A stretch of 24,804 nt of DNA from an uncultured Sutterella sp. (GTDB lineage: Bacteria > Pseudomonadota > Gammaproteobacteria > Burkholderiales > Burkholderiaceae_F), in contig CABSHY010000002.1 in NCBI GenBank assembly GCA_902477615.1, positions 1 to 24,804 on the forward strand, written 5' to 3'. Numbering within the stretch: the first letter of the stretch is position 1; every line of letters begins with the position of its first letter. Positions 23,227-24,804 of this stretch are shown here, piece by piece. A model generated the notes under the pieces. It did not search any database, was not told the origin of the DNA, and saw nothing but the letters and a program-made list of their open reading frames with translations. A program made the translations under genes and the position numbers.

Positions 23227-24008
23227 TTTATTTGCTTTCCTTTAGTTAACAACTTAAGCAGCTTGCAAATTGCTAAAAAATCTTCCGCTTTCAACGAAGC
23301 ACCACCGACGAGTGCGCCGTCAATATCTTTTTGTGCGAAAAGCTCTGCGGCATTTTTGGCTTTAACACTGCCACCGTAGAGGATTCGAACGCGTTGGCTG
23401 GCATCTTCATCGACTTGAGCCAAAGCGGCACGCAAAGCTTCGTGAACTTGTTGAGCATCTTCAGCTGAAGCGCTCTTACCGGTACCAATGGCCCAAACAG
23501 GTTCGTAGGCTAAGGCACCTGCAACCAACGGCATAATGCCGACGGTATCTAACACGGCTTTTAATTGCGCGGTCACCACTTCAATGGTTTGACCGGCTTC
23601 TCTTTGTTCGAGTGTTTCGCCAACACAGACAATGGGCATCACACCGTGCGAGAAAGCAAGGCGAGTCTTGTTGGCAACCGTTTCATCCGTTTCGCCAAAA
23701 AGCGTGCGGCGTTCAGAGTGACCCAAAATGACGAGATCACAACCGATGTCCGCTAACATTTCTGCCGAGACTTCACCGGTGTAAGCACCACTTTCATACT
23801 CAGCGCAGTTTTCTGCCCCAACCATAACGGCACTTTTTGCAAAACCATCAACAAGTTGCGGTAAATAAACGCTAGGAGCACAAACGGCCACATCACAAGC
23901 CAAGCGAGTGCCTCCCATGGACGGTAATGCTTCTTCAATCCATTGATTATTGGTTCGAAGACTCCCGTTCATTTTCCAGTTTGCCACGACAAAAGGCTTA
24001 CGATTCAC
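23214..24008 (-). CDS. tpiA: Triose-phosphate isomerase
   Basis: Interconverts dihydroxyacetone phosphate and glyceraldehyde 3-phosphate in glycolysis and gluconeogenesis. With a GTG start at 24008 the protein has 264 residues. This start has GAGGA 8 bases upstream; an in-frame TTG at 24023 overlaps that ribosome-binding site and is rejected. Catalytic residues are Lys12 in ANWKMNG, His97 in GHSERR and Glu169 in AYEPVWAIGTG. The phosphate-binding YGGSVK (211-216) and GALVGGASL (231-239) are present. After the usual end (about residue 250) there is a basic tail, KLLKLLTKGKQIKCRC, whose coding region overlaps the secG start. recJ ends 98 bases upstream. Confidence 0.95.
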   Translation of the reverse strand: MNRKPFVVANWKMNGSLRTNNQWIEEALPSMGGTRLACDVAVCAPSVYLPQLVDGFAKSAVMVGAENCAEYESGAYTGEVSAEMLADIGCDLVILGHSERRTLFGETDETVANKTRLAFSHGVMPIVCVGETLEQREAGQTIEVVTAQLKAVLDTVGIMPLVAGALAYEPVWAIGTGKSASAEDAQQVHEALRAALAQVDEDASQRVRILYGGSVKAKNAAELFAQKDIDGALVGGASLKAEDFLAICKLLKLLTKGKQIKCRC

Positions 24009-24106
24009 GGTACGATTCCTCAAAAATACAGAGAAAGTGCATCATTTTATCGGAAAACCTCCCATAAAACAACGTCTTAATTTCCTCTAGGTCTATCAAT
24101 CTCGAC

Positions 24107-24804
24107 TTAAGGCTGTGTTTCAATTTGTTCAATGACCAATTGAATGCTTTTGCGTCCCATCCATTCATTGATTTCCGGTCGGTAAGCAAGTCGAGCTCGA
24201 GTGGGAATTTCAGCCGCTCTTCGGAAGAAGATCCCCGTATAGCGAACACCATCCATTTCCAAGAGAAGTTTCAGATGTCCACCCTTTAATAGTGTCTGAT
24301 TGATAACTTTAAACTCATTGGCAAAAAGAGGGGGTAAAAAACCTTGTCCCCAGATTTGCTCATTGATATTTTCAATCAAGTCTAAATTAATTTCGTGTGG
24401 AGCAAGCGGTCCATCAACATAGATGACTCGTTCGAATGCGTCTTGATCGGTCATCTCAGTGACGACTTGTTCAAATACATCATTAAATTCATCTAAACGA
24501 GCCGCATCAATGGTAAGACCCGCTGCCATGGCGTGTCCTCCAAATTTTTTAATGAGACCCGGGGATCGTTTGGTTACGACGTCAAGCATGTCTCGTAAAT
24601 GGACACCTTCAATCGAACGGCCAGAGCCTTTAAGTTCACCGTCACCAGCGTCGGCAAATGCAATCGTCGGTCGATGTTTACTGTCTTTAATGCGGCTGGC
24701 AACAAGCCCCACAATCCCTTGATGCCACGTGGGTTCAAAAAGCGTTAACGTATGGCGCTTAGAAACATCAATTTGATTAAGAAGCAGCGCAGCATCCCAC
24801 TGCA
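24107..24804 (-). CDS. recJ: Single-stranded-DNA exonuclease RecJ (C-terminal part)
   Basis: 5'-3' single-strand exonuclease of recombination and mismatch repair. The 5' part lies beyond the right edge; about 231 C-terminal residues are visible. The frame is open to the window end: the part beyond 24712 reads EPTWHQGIVGLVAS across the edge of the shorter ORF. DHHA1 domain motifs are HQGIVGLVASR, GELKGSGRSI and KKFGGHAMAAGL. The following OB-fold region ends with INEWMGRKSIQLVIEQI, matching the C-terminus of E. coli RecJ. The catalytic DHH domain is outside the window. Transcription runs towards tpiA. Confidence 0.93.
   Translation of the reverse strand, partial: QWDAALLLNQIDVSKRHTLTLFEPTWHQGIVGLVASRIKDSKHRPTIAFADAGDGELKGSGRSIEGVHLRDMLDVVTKRSPGLIKKFGGHAMAAGLTIDAARLDEFNDVFEQVVTEMTDQDAFERVIYVDGPLAPHEINLDLIENINEQIWGQGFLPPLFANEFKVINQTLLKGGHLKLLLEMDGVRYTGIFFRRAAEIPTRARLAYRPEINEWMGRKSIQLVIEQIETQP

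Noticed and set aside
22774..23379. 201-codon plus-strand frame across tRNA-Leu, secG and the tpiA end
   Set aside because: It crosses a tRNA and two clear genes on the other strand, and its composition is not protein-like.

Overview
The window looks like chromosomal DNA of a betaproteobacterium of moderate G+C. Housekeeping content, gene order (trxB beside ftsK-lolA, prfB-lysS, tpiA-secG-tRNA-Leu), a DcuC-type anaerobic carrier and a large autotransporter all fit a gut Sutterellaceae member (Parasutterella/Turicimonas/Sutterella type). That placement is inference; there is no rRNA or other direct marker. No insertion sequence, phage gene or CRISPR array was seen.

Layout. 1-1123 (-): the 5' end of a gene of uncertain identity (possibly Smr family), preceded by trxB. 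1330-4377 (+): ftsK and lolA, directly abutting. 4511-5959 (-): an MmuP-like amino acid permease behind a leader of about 220 nt that can form mutually exclusive hairpins. 6366-6739: two identical tRNA-Asn(GUU) genes (-) and a divergent tRNA-Arg(CCU) (+). 6938-11555 (+): parE-parC, both subunits of topoisomerase IV. 11593-13887 (-): an autotransporter that shares a palindromic terminator with parC. 14089-14859 (+): a spermidine-synthase-like protein. 14972-18558 (+): prfB with its programmed +1 frameshift, lysS and a DUF4743/NUDIX hydrolase. 18711-21298 (-): an M20 amidohydrolase followed by a DcuC-family carrier. 21381-22598 (-): an AAA/DUF4143 ATPase with a repeat-rich operator-like upstream region. 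22741-24804 (-): the 3' part of recJ, then tpiA, secG and tRNA-Leu(GAG).

Most genes serve core functions: redox (trxB), chromosome segregation and decatenation (ftsK, parE, parC), repair (recJ), translation (prfB, lysS, four tRNAs), envelope biogenesis (lolA, secG) and glycolysis (tpiA). The accessory genes are the permease, the autotransporter, the M20/DcuC pair (probably uptake and hydrolysis of an N-acyl amino acid or related anion) and the DUF4143 ATPase.

No clearly new multi-gene system is visible. The best unexplained signals are non-coding: the permease leader RNA, a 23-bp-phased operator array in front of the DUF4143 ATPase, a palindrome exactly filling the spacer of the putative dcuC promoter, and a nested palindrome cluster in front of the M20 gene. 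Several starts need correction from the longest reading frame: trxB, parC (GTG), the autotransporter, lysS, the NUDIX gene and tpiA (GTG).
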